Assembly (NCBI GenBank): GCA_002298965.1 | Contig: DBMN01000355.1 | Location: 1-43,544 of the forward strand | Length of the DNA stretch: 43,544 nucleotides | Reading direction: 5' to 3' | Origin: Rhizobiales bacterium UBA697 | GTDB lineage: Bacteria; Pseudomonadota; Alphaproteobacteria; Rhizobiales; Ancalomicrobiaceae | Shown here: piece by piece, positions 1 through 8,253 of the stretch | How the letters are laid out: each line of letters starts with the position of its first letter | How positions within the stretch are numbered: position 1 is the first letter of the stretch | Translations under genes and position numbers: made by a program | The notes under the pieces: model-generated | The model's input: only the letters and a program-made list of their open reading frames with translations | Database searches by the model: none | Told to the model about the DNA's origin: nothing

Positions 1-207
1 CTCGCGGATGCGGCCGGGCGGGCGGTGCCGGTGCTGCCGATCTCGGGGCGCGACCTTTTGGCATCGGGGGCGAAGGGCGGGCCGGCGATCGGCCGCGTGC
101 TGGCGGAAATCGCCGACTTCTGGGAGGCCGAGGGCTTCCGCTCCGACCGCGCCGCGCTGCTCGAACGAGCAAATCGGCATTTGCTACGCATTTTACCGAA
201 GCCATAA
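1..207 (+). CDS. cca: CCA tRNA nucleotidyltransferase, C-terminal end (partial)
   Basis: This is the last 68 codons of a gene that begins before the window; the reading frame is open from base 1 to the TAA at 205-207. The tail carries the pattern 'PISGRDLL..G...GP.IGRVLAEI.DFW..EGFRSDRAALL', which matches the C-terminal part of alphaproteobacterial poly(A) polymerase/CCA-adding enzymes. These enzymes add or repair the 3' CCA of tRNAs in the cytoplasm. The catalytic head domain is not in the window, so activity cannot be judged. The identification rests on this short tail only. Confidence 0.7.
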   Translation, partial: LADAAGRAVPVLPISGRDLLASGAKGGPAIGRVLAEIADFWEAEGFRSDRAALLERANRHLLRILPKP

Positions 208-272
208 AACCCGCCTGAAGACCCCGTCCGCATGATGGCACCATCGCAACATCTCGATGGTGTATCCGAGCC

Positions 273-1529
273 ATGGTCGATCTCGCCGAGGCATCCGCTT
301 TCGATACCCACAACCTTTCCGCAACGGAAGGTTGGTGGGGGCGTGTCGACTCGCTCGTTCAGCTGCGCTGGGCGAACGATCGGCGGACGCTCGAGGCCGG
401 CCGGATCGGCCGCGCGCTGATCTGGTTCGCCACCTGGTGGGGCCTCGTGCCCGTCGTCGAAGCGACGGCGGTGCATGCGGCGTCGGTCTGGGCGGTGATC
501 GCCCATGTCGGGCTGGTGCTGCCCTGGGCGCTGTTCGTCGCCATGCGGGTCGGCGAACTGTCGCGGCGCGAGCGTTCCGACGTGGTCGCCGCCGGGGTGA
601 TGCTGCTGGCGGTCCTGGTGACGCTGCTCGTCGACCACCACGAGACCGACGGCAATCATCGCCTGTTCGACGCCGTCGCGGTGTTGCCGCTGGTCCATCT
701 CGGGCTCTTCGTCCGGCCGCGGCCGGCGGTGGCGGCGGCGACGTGCGCCGTCGGGCTCGCCGCCTATTGGGTGGCGGCGCTGGCCTGCGAGCAGGGCGAG
801 ACCGCCGACGTCGGCGTGGCGACCGTGCTGACCGGCGTCGTGCTGGTCGCCTTCATCGCCGGCATCGCCCATCAGACCGAACTCGACCGCTGTCATCGCG
901 CCCGCATCCGCGCCGAACTCGCCGCCCACCGGCTGACCCATCGCGCCGACGAGTTGCGGGTGCTGAGCGAAGTCGACCCGCTGACCAAACTCGCCAACCG
1001 CCGTTCGATCGACATGCGTCTGCCGGCCTTCGCCGAGCGGTCGCAGGCCGAGGAGGAGACGGTGGCGGTGATGATGATCGACGTCGACTGCTTCAAGCAG
1101 TTCAACGATCTCTACGGCCATCAGGCCGGCGACCGCTGTCTGGCGGCGGTGGCGCGGGTGGTGGGCGACCAGGTCCGCCGCCGCGACGATCTCGCCGGCC
1201 GCTTCGGCGGCGAGGAGTTCCTGGCCGTGTTGCCGGGGGCCGATCTCGTCGTCGCCCAACGGGTCGCCGAACGCCTCCGGCAGGCGGTCGAGCGGCTCGC
1301 CATTCCCCATCGCGAGGGGGCGACCGGCGGCGTCGTCACCGTGTCGATCGGCTGCGCCGCCGGCGTGGTCGACCAGACGCTGCCCTTCGCCGACATTCTC
1401 GGCGAGGCCGATGCCGAGCTCTATGCCGCCAAGCGCGCCGGGCGCAACCGCGTCTCGCCGCCGGTGGCGGCGTCGCCCGACGACGCCCACGATCGCTCGA
1501 TCGTCCTCGACGCGCGTCGGGTGGCGTGA
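273..1529 (+). CDS. Membrane-anchored diguanylate cyclase (GGDEF)
   Basis: This 418-residue protein should make cyclic di-GMP from two GTP. Several hydrophobic segments between about residues 45 and 205 form a membrane region of no sensor family I recognise. A charged linker follows, then a GGDEF domain opening with DPLTKLANRR. The active-site loop is GGEEF at 312-316, the consensus of active cyclases. RRDD at 303-306 sits five residues before it, as expected for an intact RxxD product-inhibition site, so the enzyme is probably feedback-controlled by c-di-GMP. No EAL domain is present. The ATG at 273 lacks a clear Shine-Dalgarno sequence, so the start is less certain than the frame. It stands alone between cca and the convergent hemF. 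Confidence 0.9.
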   Translation: MVDLAEASAFDTHNLSATEGWWGRVDSLVQLRWANDRRTLEAGRIGRALIWFATWWGLVPVVEATAVHAASVWAVIAHVGLVLPWALFVAMRVGELSRRERSDVVAAGVMLLAVLVTLLVDHHETDGNHRLFDAVAVLPLVHLGLFVRPRPAVAAATCAVGLAAYWVAALACEQGETADVGVATVLTGVVLVAFIAGIAHQTELDRCHRARIRAELAAHRLTHRADELRVLSEVDPLTKLANRRSIDMRLPAFAERSQAEEETVAVMMIDVDCFKQFNDLYGHQAGDRCLAAVARVVGDQVRRRDDLAGRFGGEEFLAVLPGADLVVAQRVAERLRQAVERLAIPHREGATGGVVTVSIGCAAGVVDQTLPFADILGEADAELYAAKRAGRNRVSPPVAASPDDAHDRSIVLDARRVA

Positions 1530-1533
1530 GGCC

Positions 1534-2454
1534 TCACGGCCACTTGGCGAGCGGCGGCAGCGACGACAGGATCGAGGCGACGTTGCCCCCGGTCTTCAGG
1601 CCGAAGACCGTGCCGCGGTCCCACAAGAGATTGAACTCGACGTAGCGCCCGCGCCGGACCAGCTGTTCCTCGCGATCGGCGTCGGTCCAGGCGGTGGTGC
1701 CGTTCGCCCGGACGATCTCGGGGTACACCTCGAGGAAGCGGGTGCCGACGTCGCGGGTGAAGGCGAAGTCGGCCTCGAAGTCGCCGGTGTCCAGCCGGTC
1801 GTAGAAGATCCCGCCGATGCCGCGCGGCTCGCCGCGATGGGGCAGGAAGAAATACTCGTCGCACCATTTCGAGAAGCGGGCGTGGTCGGCGACCGCGTGG
1901 GGGTCGCAGGCAGCCTTCATCGCGGCGTGGAAACGCACCGAATCCGGATCGTCGAGGGTCCGACGGCGATCGAGCACCGGCGTCAGGTCGGCACCGCCGC
2001 CGAACCAGCGCCGCGTCGTCACCACGTGGCGGGTGTTCATGTGGACGGTCGGCACCTGCGGGTTCCAGGGATGGGCGATCAGCGAGATGCCCGAGGCCCA
2101 GAAGTGCGGATCCTCCTCGGCGCCGGGGATCTCCTTGCGGAACTCCGGCGCGAAGGTGCCGTGGACGGTCGAGACGTGGACGCCGACCTTCTCGAAGACG
2201 CGGCCGTGCATCAGCGCCATCGTGCCGCCGCCGCCGGGCGTGCCGGTGTGGTCGGTGCGCTCCCACGGCGTGCGGACGAAACGGCCGGGGGCGGCGTCGA
2301 CGTTCGGCGTGGCGATCTCGTCCTCCAGCGCCTCGAAGGCGGCGGTGATGCGATCGCGTAAGGTCTCGAACCAGCGGGTGGTCGCGGCCTTCTTGATCTC
2401 GAGATCGGCGGGGAGCGGCGAAGCGGGCGGGGGCGTCGGGGCCAAGCGGGTCAT
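1534..2454 (-). CDS. hemF: Oxygen-dependent coproporphyrinogen III oxidase
   Basis: This 306-residue protein decarboxylates coproporphyrinogen III to protoporphyrinogen IX using oxygen, in the cytoplasmic haem pathway. It has the length and the conserved blocks of HemF: GGGGTMALMHGRVFEKVGV, the histidine-bearing HMNTRHV, FGGGADLTP, FSKWCDEYFFLPHRGEPRGIGGIF and a C-terminal RGRYVEFNLLWDRGT.FGL block. The ATG at 2454 overlaps the stop of the upstream gene trmL as ATGA, so translation is probably coupled. Haem synthesis next to the cytochrome bc1 operon is a common Rhizobiales arrangement. It converges with the diguanylate cyclase with only four bases between the stops. Confidence 0.95.
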   Translation of the reverse strand: MTRLAPTPPPASPLPADLEIKKAATTRWFETLRDRITAAFEALEDEIATPNVDAAPGRFVRTPWERTDHTGTPGGGGTMALMHGRVFEKVGVHVSTVHGTFAPEFRKEIPGAEEDPHFWASGISLIAHPWNPQVPTVHMNTRHVVTTRRWFGGGADLTPVLDRRRTLDDPDSVRFHAAMKAACDPHAVADHARFSKWCDEYFFLPHRGEPRGIGGIFYDRLDTGDFEADFAFTRDVGTRFLEVYPEIVRANGTTAWTDADREEQLVRRGRYVEFNLLWDRGTVFGLKTGGNVASILSSLPPLAKWP

Positions 2455-2969
2455 CCTCGGGCTGGGTCGGAGCGTCGTCTCAACTGGCGCAGCGCCTCGC
2501 CGACGACAAGGGCCGCAGCGATCGCGACGTTGAGCGAGCGCAGGCCCGGTCGCATCGGCACGATCAGGCGGGCGTCGGCGGTCTCGTGCACGGCATCGGG
2601 AACGCCGGCCGATTCGCGCCCCACCATGATCACGTCGTCGGGCATGAAGGCGAAGTCGCGATAGTCGGTCTCGCCGCGCGTCGTCAGCAGGACGAGGCGA
2701 CGGCCGGCGGCACGGCGGGCGGCGTCGAAGGCGACCCAGTCGTCGTGGCGCGTCAGCATCGCCTCGTCGAGATAGTCGAGGCCGGCGCGGCGCAGATTGC
2801 GATCGGTCACGGCGAAGCCGGCGGGCTCGATCAGGTCGACCGCCACGCCGAGGCAGGCACCGGTCCGAAGCAGCGTTCCGGTGTTCTGCGGGATGTCGGG
2901 CTGATAGAGCGCCAGGCGGAGGTCCGGTGCCGACTCGTCGGACGGGGCTGAAATCATGGCTCGTTTCAT
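2451..2969 (-). CDS. trmL: tRNA (cytidine/uridine-34 2'-O)-methyltransferase, SPOUT family
   Basis: The protein has 172 residues from the ATG at 2969; an in-frame ATG at 2957 gives 168, and neither has a strong ribosome binding site. It contains ALYQPDIPQNTGTLLR near the N-terminus, a central VGRESAGVP motif and a C-terminal IVPMRPGLRSLNVAIAAALV block. These are the three signatures of TrmL, a knotted methyltransferase that 2'-O-methylates the wobble base of some leucine tRNAs using S-adenosylmethionine. The gene ends inside the start codon of hemF (ATGA). It is divergent from petA across about 320 bases. Confidence 0.92.
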   Translation of the reverse strand: MKRAMISAPSDESAPDLRLALYQPDIPQNTGTLLRTGACLGVAVDLIEPAGFAVTDRNLRRAGLDYLDEAMLTRHDDWVAFDAARRAAGRRLVLLTTRGETDYRDFAFMPDDVIMVGRESAGVPDAVHETADARLIVPMRPGLRSLNVAIAAALVVGEALRQLRRRSDPARG

Positions 2970-3104
2970 CGTCGATAAGTGTTGTTGCGTAGGCGGACGT
3001 TTCGTCGCGGAAGGCGGCAACAAGCCGTTCACGCAATGAGACATTTCAAATGAAACAATTCCAAGGTCTGAGGCCCGAAAGCCCCGGCGACGCTGGACAT
3101 TGCG

Positions 3105-3120
3105 TTTGACCGGTGTCAAA
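3105..3120. promoter_or_regulatory. FNR/FixK-type palindrome upstream of petABC
   Basis: TTTGACCGGTGTCAAA is a perfect six-base inverted repeat with a four-base centre. It contains the TTGA-N6-TCAA pattern bound by CRP/FNR-family regulators such as FnrN and FixK. It lies in the intergenic region 2970-3290, 170 bases before petA. The same region holds TTTCA-AA-TGAAA near 3045-3057. The rest shows no gene. Function is inferred from the pattern only. Confidence 0.45.
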
Positions 3121-3290
3121 ACGACGGCCGATCGGAGACTGGGGGCGAAGGCTCTCGGTGTCCCTCTTTCGCGTGAATTCTCCTCACGTGTCATGTCGTC
3201 GGCAAGTCGAAGGACGCATGTCCTCCGGGCGACGGCGGCGGGCACCGCGGGGACGATCGATCCGACGACACGAATCGCGAGGATCCGACC

Positions 3291-3815
3291 TTGGCTACCT
3301 TGGACACCGCAGAACCGTCGCGCCGCGACTTCCTCTACATCGCCACGGGCGCCGTCGGCGCCGTGGGCGTCGCCTCCGTCGCCTGGCCGTTCATCGATCA
3401 GATGAACCCCGACGCCTCGGCGCTGGCGCTCGCCTCGACCGAGGTGGACATCTCCGCCGTCGCGCCGGGCCAGATCATCACCGTCAAGTGGCGCGGCAAG
3501 CCGGTCTTCGTGCGCAACCGCACGCCGGAAGAGCTGAAGAAGCTCGCCGCGATGGACACGAAGGCGCTCAAGGACCCGCAGTCCGACGCCGATCGCGTCA
3601 AGAAGGGTCACGAGAACATCCTCGTGGTCGTCGGTGTCTGCACCCATCTCGGCTGCGTTCCGACCGGTCACGCCGGCGAGTACGACGGCTGGTTCTGCCC
3701 GTGCCACGGCTCGGTCTACGACGCCTCCGGCCGCATCCATGCCGGCCCGGCGCCGCTGAACCTGCCGGTTCCGCCCTACGAGTTCCTGTCCGACAAGGTC
3801 GTGAAGATCGGCTGA
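3291..3815 (+). CDS. petA: Ubiquinol-cytochrome c reductase, Rieske iron-sulfur subunit
   Basis: This 174-residue protein is the [2Fe-2S] subunit of cytochrome bc1, passing electrons from ubiquinol to cytochrome c1. A twin-arginine signal (RRDFLY, residues 11-16) is followed by one hydrophobic anchor at about 18-38. The cluster motifs are CTHLGC at 117-122 and CPCHGS at 136-141. They supply ligands C117, H119, C136 and H139, plus the C122-C138 disulfide. The start is TTG at 3291, chosen because GAGGA at 3279-3283 is correctly spaced and the twin-arginine signal follows it directly. It heads the petABC operon, with a 22-base gap to petB. Confidence 0.97.
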   Translation: MATLDTAEPSRRDFLYIATGAVGAVGVASVAWPFIDQMNPDASALALASTEVDISAVAPGQIITVKWRGKPVFVRNRTPEELKKLAAMDTKALKDPQSDADRVKKGHENILVVVGVCTHLGCVPTGHAGEYDGWFCPCHGSVYDASGRIHAGPAPLNLPVPPYEFLSDKVVKIG

Positions 3816-3837
3816 CGCCGTCGAGGGAGAGCAAGAC

Positions 3838-5067
3838 ATGAGCGGTCATTCGACCTATTCGCCTTCGAACGGCTTCACGCGTTGGCTCGACGCCCGCCTG
3901 CCGATCGTTCGTCTCGGCTACGACAGCTTCGTCGCCTATCCGACGCCGCGCAACCTGAACTACTGGTGGGCGTTCGGCGCGATCCTCTCGATGATGCTCG
4001 CCGTGCAGCTGATCACCGGCATCGTCCTGGTGATGCACTACACCCCCCACATCAGCCTCGCCTTCAACTCCGTCGAGCACATCATGCGCGACGTGAACTG
4101 GGGCTGGCTGCTGCGCTACATGCACGCCAACGGCGCGTCGATGTTCTTCATCGCCGTCTACGTCCACATCCTGCGCGGTCTCTACTACGGCTCCTACAAG
4201 GCGCCGCGTGAGATCCTGTGGATCCTCGGCGTGGTGATCTATCTCCTCATGATGGCGACCGCCTTCATGGGCTACGTGCTGCCGTGGGGCCAGATGTCCT
4301 TCTGGGGCGCCACCGTCATCACCAACCTGTTCTCGGCCATTCCTCTCGTCGGCGAGCCGATCGTGACCTGGCTGTGGGGCGGCTTCTCGGTCGACAACCC
4401 GACGCTCAACCGCTTCTTCTCGCTGCACTATCTCCTGCCGTTCGTCATCGTCGGCGTGGTGATCCTGCACGTGTGGGCGCTGCATGTCGTCGGCCAGAAC
4501 AACCCGACCGGCGTGGAACTCAAGACCGAGCAGGACAGCGTGCCCTTCACGCCCTACGCGACCGTCAAGGACGCGTTCGCGATGTCGGTGTTCCTGATCT
4601 TCTTCTCGTGGTTCCTGTTCTACAGCCCGAACTACATGGGTCACCCGGACAACTACATCCCGGCCAACCCGATGGTCACCCCGGCGCACATCGTTCCGGA
4701 ATGGTACTTCCTGCCGTTCTACGCGATCCTGCGCTCGATCCCGGACAAGCTCGGCGGCGTCATCGCCATGTTCGGCGCCATCGCGGTGATGTTCGTGATG
4801 CCGTGGCTCGACCGTTCGCCGGTCAAGTCGGCGACCTATCGCCCGCTCTACAAGCAGTTCTTCTGGATCTTCGTCGCCTGCGGCATCGGTCTCGGCTATC
4901 TCGGCTCGCAGCCGGCCGAGGGCGGTTACGTCATCGCCTCGCGCATCCTGACCGCTTGGTACTTCCTCCACTGCCTGGTGATCGTGCCGGTGCTCAGCTT
5001 CATCGAGAAGCCGCGTCCGCTGCCGGAGTCGGTCACCGCCGCCGTTCTCGCCAAGAACGCGCACTGA
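3838..5067 (+). CDS. petB: Cytochrome b of the bc1 complex
   Basis: This is a 409-residue polytopic membrane protein, the quinone-reacting core of complex III. H96/H110 and H197/H211 have the exact 13-residue spacing of the two haem b ligand pairs. PEWY at 287-290 is the Qo-site motif. Eight or so hydrophobic helices are visible, and the length is normal for an unfused bacterial cytochrome b. GAGGGAGAG before the ATG is a good ribosome binding site. Long ORFs on the other strand of this gene are products of GC-rich codon bias. Confidence 0.98.
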   Translation: MSGHSTYSPSNGFTRWLDARLPIVRLGYDSFVAYPTPRNLNYWWAFGAILSMMLAVQLITGIVLVMHYTPHISLAFNSVEHIMRDVNWGWLLRYMHANGASMFFIAVYVHILRGLYYGSYKAPREILWILGVVIYLLMMATAFMGYVLPWGQMSFWGATVITNLFSAIPLVGEPIVTWLWGGFSVDNPTLNRFFSLHYLLPFVIVGVVILHVWALHVVGQNNPTGVELKTEQDSVPFTPYATVKDAFAMSVFLIFFSWFLFYSPNYMGHPDNYIPANPMVTPAHIVPEWYFLPFYAILRSIPDKLGGVIAMFGAIAVMFVMPWLDRSPVKSATYRPLYKQFFWIFVACGIGLGYLGSQPAEGGYVIASRILTAWYFLHCLVIVPVLSFIEKPRPLPESVTAAVLAKNAH

Positions 5068-5093
5068 AACGGTAGAGATCGGGAGACATAGAC

Positions 5094-5957
5094 ATGAACA
5101 CGATCCTCTCCGCTTCCAAGGTCGTCCGGGCGCTCGGCGCCGCCGCGCTCCTGGCCGGCATCGCCTTCGCCGCCCCGGCGTCGGCGGCCGAGACCGCCGC
5201 GCACGGCCCGGTGGTGAACACCTATTCCTGGTCGTTCGCCGGTCCCTTCGGCCGCTTCGACAAGGGCCAGCTGCAGCGCGGCTACAAGGTCTACAAGGAA
5301 GTCTGCGCCAACTGCCACTCGATGAACCTCATCGCGTTCCGCAACCTCGCGGACGAGGGTGGTCCCGGCTTCACCTTCGACCAGGCCAAGGCGCTCGCCG
5401 CCGAGATCAAGGTCAAGGACGGCCCGAACGACAAGGGTGCCATGTTCGATCGCGCCGGCCGCGCCTCGGACAAGTTCCCGGCGCCGTTCCCGAACGACGA
5501 GGCGGCCCGTGACAGCTTCGGTGGCGCCCTGCCGCCGGATCTGTCGCTGATCGCCAAGGCGCGCGCCGCCCATCGCGGCACCGGCTTCCTGACCGATCCC
5601 TTCACGCTCTATGCGGAAGCCGGTCCGGACTACGTCGTCAGCCTGCTGACCGGCTACGTCGACGCGCCGCACGGCATCACCTGCGACGGCGCGCTGCAGT
5701 ACAACCAGTCGTTCATCGGCGGCAACTGCATCGCCATGCCGGCCCCGCTGACAGACGACATCGTCGCCTACACCGACGGCACCAAGGGCACCGTCGAGCA
5801 GTATGCCAAGGACGTCGCCGCCTTCCTGATGTGGACCGCCGAGCCCAAGCTCGAGGCCCGCAAGTCGACCGGCCTCAAGGCGATCATGTTCCTCGTGGTC
5901 TTCGCGGGTCTTCTCTACCTGTCGAAGCGCAAGGTGTGGTCGAACGTCGCCCACTGA
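5094..5957 (+). CDS. petC: Cytochrome c1
   Basis: This 287-residue periplasmic c-type cytochrome is anchored by one helix and hands electrons from the Rieske protein to soluble cytochrome c. A cleavable signal ends near ASAAE (about residue 32). Haem is attached at CANCH (71-75), and M215 in CIAMPAPL is the likely sixth ligand. C197 and C212 flank the ligand loop and could form a disulfide, as in other alphaproteobacterial c1 proteins. The C-terminal helix is at about 263-279. It is the last gene of petABC and is followed at once by a strong terminator. The family is split c1, not fused with cytochrome b. Confidence 0.97.
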   Translation: MNTILSASKVVRALGAAALLAGIAFAAPASAAETAAHGPVVNTYSWSFAGPFGRFDKGQLQRGYKVYKEVCANCHSMNLIAFRNLADEGGPGFTFDQAKALAAEIKVKDGPNDKGAMFDRAGRASDKFPAPFPNDEAARDSFGGALPPDLSLIAKARAAHRGTGFLTDPFTLYAEAGPDYVVSLLTGYVDAPHGITCDGALQYNQSFIGGNCIAMPAPLTDDIVAYTDGTKGTVEQYAKDVAAFLMWTAEPKLEARKSTGLKAIMFLVVFAGLLYLSKRKVWSNVAH

Positions 5958-5987
5958 GGCGCCGTCCGAGGCACGACATCGCAAGAA

Positions 5988-6016
5988 GGGCTCCCGGGCG
6001 ACCGGGGGCCCTTTTT
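5988..6016 (+). terminator. Intrinsic terminator of petABC
   Basis: A ten-pair stem is formed by GGGCTCCCGG (5988-5997) and CCGGGGGCCC (6002-6011), closed by a GCGA tetraloop and followed by TTTTT. It lies 30 bases after the petC stop. Confidence 0.88.
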
Positions 6017-6133
6017 CGTCGCCGGCGGTATCCGGGCATCGGACCGTCCGGGCAGCGGCCATGCGGCGGGCGTTCTTGGCGTCGTCGCGGTCGGCTCCTA
6101 ACCTGCCGCCCCATTCGCGAGAGGGCACTTCCG

Positions 6134-6718
6134 ATGATTCTCGGCATCTTCTGCGGCTCCGCCGACGGCACGAACCCCATCCACCGACAGACCGCCCTCG
6201 ACGTCGGTCGACGGCTCGCCGCGGAGGGGATCGGGATCGTCTACGGCGGCGGGCGGGTCGGCCTGATGGGCGCGGTCGCCGACGGGGCGCTGGCGGCGGG
6301 CGGCCGGGTGATCGGTGTCATCCCGCGCGCCCTGGTCGACCGCGAGCTCGCCCATCCCGGCCTCACCGAGATGCGGATCGTCGAGACGATGCACGAGCGC
6401 AAGGCGGCGATGGCCGAGATCGCCGACGGGTTCGTCGCTCTGCCGGGCGGTGCCGGCACGCTCGACGAGATCTTCGAACAATGGACCTGGGCGCAGCTCG
6501 GCATCCACGCCAAGCCCTGCGGCTTCCTCGACGTCGGCGGCTACTACCGGTCGCTCCGGGCGATGATCGACACGATGGTCGCCGAGGGCTTCACCGGCGC
6601 GCGCCATGCCGAGATGCTGGTCTTTTCCGACGACATCGACACGCTCGTCGCGCGGTTCCGCGCCTACGCGCCGCCGTCGGCCAAGTGGACGACCGCCGGC
6701 GAGACGGTGAAGCCGTGA
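6134..6718 (+). CDS. LOG-family nucleoside 5'-monophosphate phosphoribohydrolase
   Basis: This 194-residue protein has the two family motifs, GGGRVGLMG (GGxxGLMG type, about residues 38-46) and PGGAGTLDE (about 103-111). Lonely-guy proteins cleave the base from nucleoside 5'-monophosphates. In plants and some bacteria they release active cytokinin; in most bacteria they act as AMP/purine hydrolases. The ATG at 6134 follows GAGAGGG. Its position before mtnP and apt suggests purine-base metabolism, but about 100 bases separate it from mtnP, so co-transcription is not assured. The exact substrate cannot be read from the sequence. Confidence 0.9.
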   Translation: MILGIFCGSADGTNPIHRQTALDVGRRLAAEGIGIVYGGGRVGLMGAVADGALAAGGRVIGVIPRALVDRELAHPGLTEMRIVETMHERKAAMAEIADGFVALPGGAGTLDEIFEQWTWAQLGIHAKPCGFLDVGGYYRSLRAMIDTMVAEGFTGARHAEMLVFSDDIDTLVARFRAYAPPSAKWTTAGETVKP

Positions 6719-6814
6719 GCGCGACGTCGCGGCGGGAATTCCCGGGTAATCCAGGATTGCATTGCGGCGCGGAATGATGACACTCGGGCGCGACGACCAA
6801 CGACGGGGACGACC

Positions 6815-7696
6815 ATGACGGCATCGGTGATCGGGGTGATCGGCGGCTCGGGGCTCTATGACCTTCCGGGTCTGACCAACGCCGAATGGGTGAAGGTCGA
6901 AAGCCCCTGGGGGCAGCCGTCGGACGAGTTGCTGATCGGCGAGATCGCGGGCAAGAAGCTGGTCTTCCTGCCGCGCCACGGCCGCGGCCACCGCGTGCCG
7001 CCCTCCGAGATCGACTACCGCGCCAACATCGACGCGCTGAAGCGCGCCGGCGTCACCGACGTGATCTCGGTCTCGGCGGTGGGCAGCTATCGCGAGGACC
7101 TCGCGCCCGGCACCTTCGTGCTGGTCGACCAGTTCGTCGATCGCACCGTGCGGCGCGCCTCGTCCTTCTTCGGCAAGGGCTGCGTCGCCCATGTCGCCTT
7201 CGGTCATCCGACCAGCCCCGGTCTGATGGACCGGCTCGAGGCGGCGGCGAAGGCGGAAGGCATCGCCGCGGTGCGCGGCGGCACCTATGTCTGCATGGAG
7301 GGGCCGCAGTTCTCGACCCTCGCCGAGAGCCGCTGGTACAAGTCGGCCGGCTTCGACGTGATCGGCATGACCAACATGCCGGAGGCCAAGCTCGCCCGTG
7401 AGGCCGAGCTGCCCTACGCCACCGTCGCCATGGTCACCGACTTCGACTGCTGGCACCCCGACCACGACCACGTCGACGTCAAGTCGGTGATCGCGGTCGC
7501 CCACGCCAATGCCGACAAGGCCAAGCGCCTCGTCGCGCGTTTCGCGACCGATTTCCCGGCCGAGCATCCCGCCTGTCCGATCGGCTCGGACACGGCGCTC
7601 GACTTCGCCATCATGACGGCGCACGACGCCCGCGACCCGGCGGTTCTCGCCAAGCTGGACGCCGTCGCCGGGCGGGTGCTCTCCCGTCGTTCCTGA
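6815..7696 (+). CDS. mtnP: S-methyl-5'-thioadenosine phosphorylase
   Basis: This 293-residue cytosolic enzyme splits methylthioadenosine with phosphate to adenine and methylthioribose-1-phosphate. Diagnostic blocks are GVIGGSGLY at the N-terminus, FLPRHGRGHRVPPSEIDYRAN, the substrate-site YVCMEGPQFSTLAES, and GMTNMPEAKLAREAELPYA. The family (PNP/MTAP) and length are normal. It is 24 bases upstream of apt, which reclaims the adenine product, so the two probably form an operon. The ATG at 6815 has no strong ribosome binding site (GGGGACGACC), but the conserved N-terminus starts right there. Confidence 0.95.
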   Translation: MTASVIGVIGGSGLYDLPGLTNAEWVKVESPWGQPSDELLIGEIAGKKLVFLPRHGRGHRVPPSEIDYRANIDALKRAGVTDVISVSAVGSYREDLAPGTFVLVDQFVDRTVRRASSFFGKGCVAHVAFGHPTSPGLMDRLEAAAKAEGIAAVRGGTYVCMEGPQFSTLAESRWYKSAGFDVIGMTNMPEAKLAREAELPYATVAMVTDFDCWHPDHDHVDVKSVIAVAHANADKAKRLVARFATDFPAEHPACPIGSDTALDFAIMTAHDARDPAVLAKLDAVAGRVLSRRS

Positions 7697-7720
7697 ACTT
7701 CATTTCCGAGACCCATTCCC

Positions 7721-8248
7721 ATGAACCTTCGTGACGCCATTCGCTCGATCCCGGACTATCCCAAGCCCGGCATCATCTTCCGCGACATCACCACCCTGCT
7801 CGGCAATCCGCGCGCCTTCCGTCGTTCGGTCGACGAACTGGTGCAGCCCTATGCCGGCACCGGCATCGAGAAGGTGGCGGGCATGGAGGCGCGCGGCTTC
7901 ATCCTCGGCGGGGCGGTGGCGCATCAGCTCTCGGCCGGCTTCGTGCCGATCCGCAAGAAGGGCAAGCTGCCGCACGAGACGGTGTCGATCGCCTACAGCC
8001 TCGAATACGGCGTCGACGAGATGGAGATCCATCGCGACGCGATCGTGGCGGGCGAAAAGGTGGTGCTGGTCGACGATCTGATCGCCACCGGCGGCACGGC
8101 GACCGCCGCCGTGCAGCTCCTGCGCAACCTCGGCGCCGACGTGGTGGCGACCTGTTTCGTCATCGACCTGCCGGACCTCGGCGGTGCCGACAAGCTGCGC
8201 GCCATGGGCGTGCCGGTGCGCTCGCTGGTCAGCTTCGAGGGGCACTGA
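7721..8248 (+). CDS. apt: Adenine phosphoribosyltransferase
   Basis: This 175-residue protein converts adenine and PRPP to AMP. It begins with the typical IRSIPDYPKPGIIFRDITTLL segment and carries the PRPP loop VVLVDDLIATGGT at 114-126. Coupled to mtnP, it completes adenine salvage from methylthioadenosine formed in polyamine or autoinducer synthesis; the PRPP comes from prs at about 24 kb. It ends five bases before the convergent CDF gene, and I see no separate terminator between them. Confidence 0.96.
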   Translation: MNLRDAIRSIPDYPKPGIIFRDITTLLGNPRAFRRSVDELVQPYAGTGIEKVAGMEARGFILGGAVAHQLSAGFVPIRKKGKLPHETVSIAYSLEYGVDEMEIHRDAIVAGEKVVLVDDLIATGGTATAAVQLLRNLGADVVATCFVIDLPDLGGADKLRAMGVPVRSLVSFEGH

Positions 8249-8253
8249 GCCCC

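Noticed and set aside
257..1645. Long plus-strand ORF in another frame over the diguanylate cyclase
   Set aside because: Arg/Gly/Pro-rich shadow translation with no domain; the 273-1529 frame has all cyclase motifs.
3598..5064. A 488-codon open frame on the minus strand across petB
   Set aside because: It is a shadow of the cytochrome b gene; its translation is rich in D, E, H and R with no recognisable domain, the usual product of GC-rich third positions.
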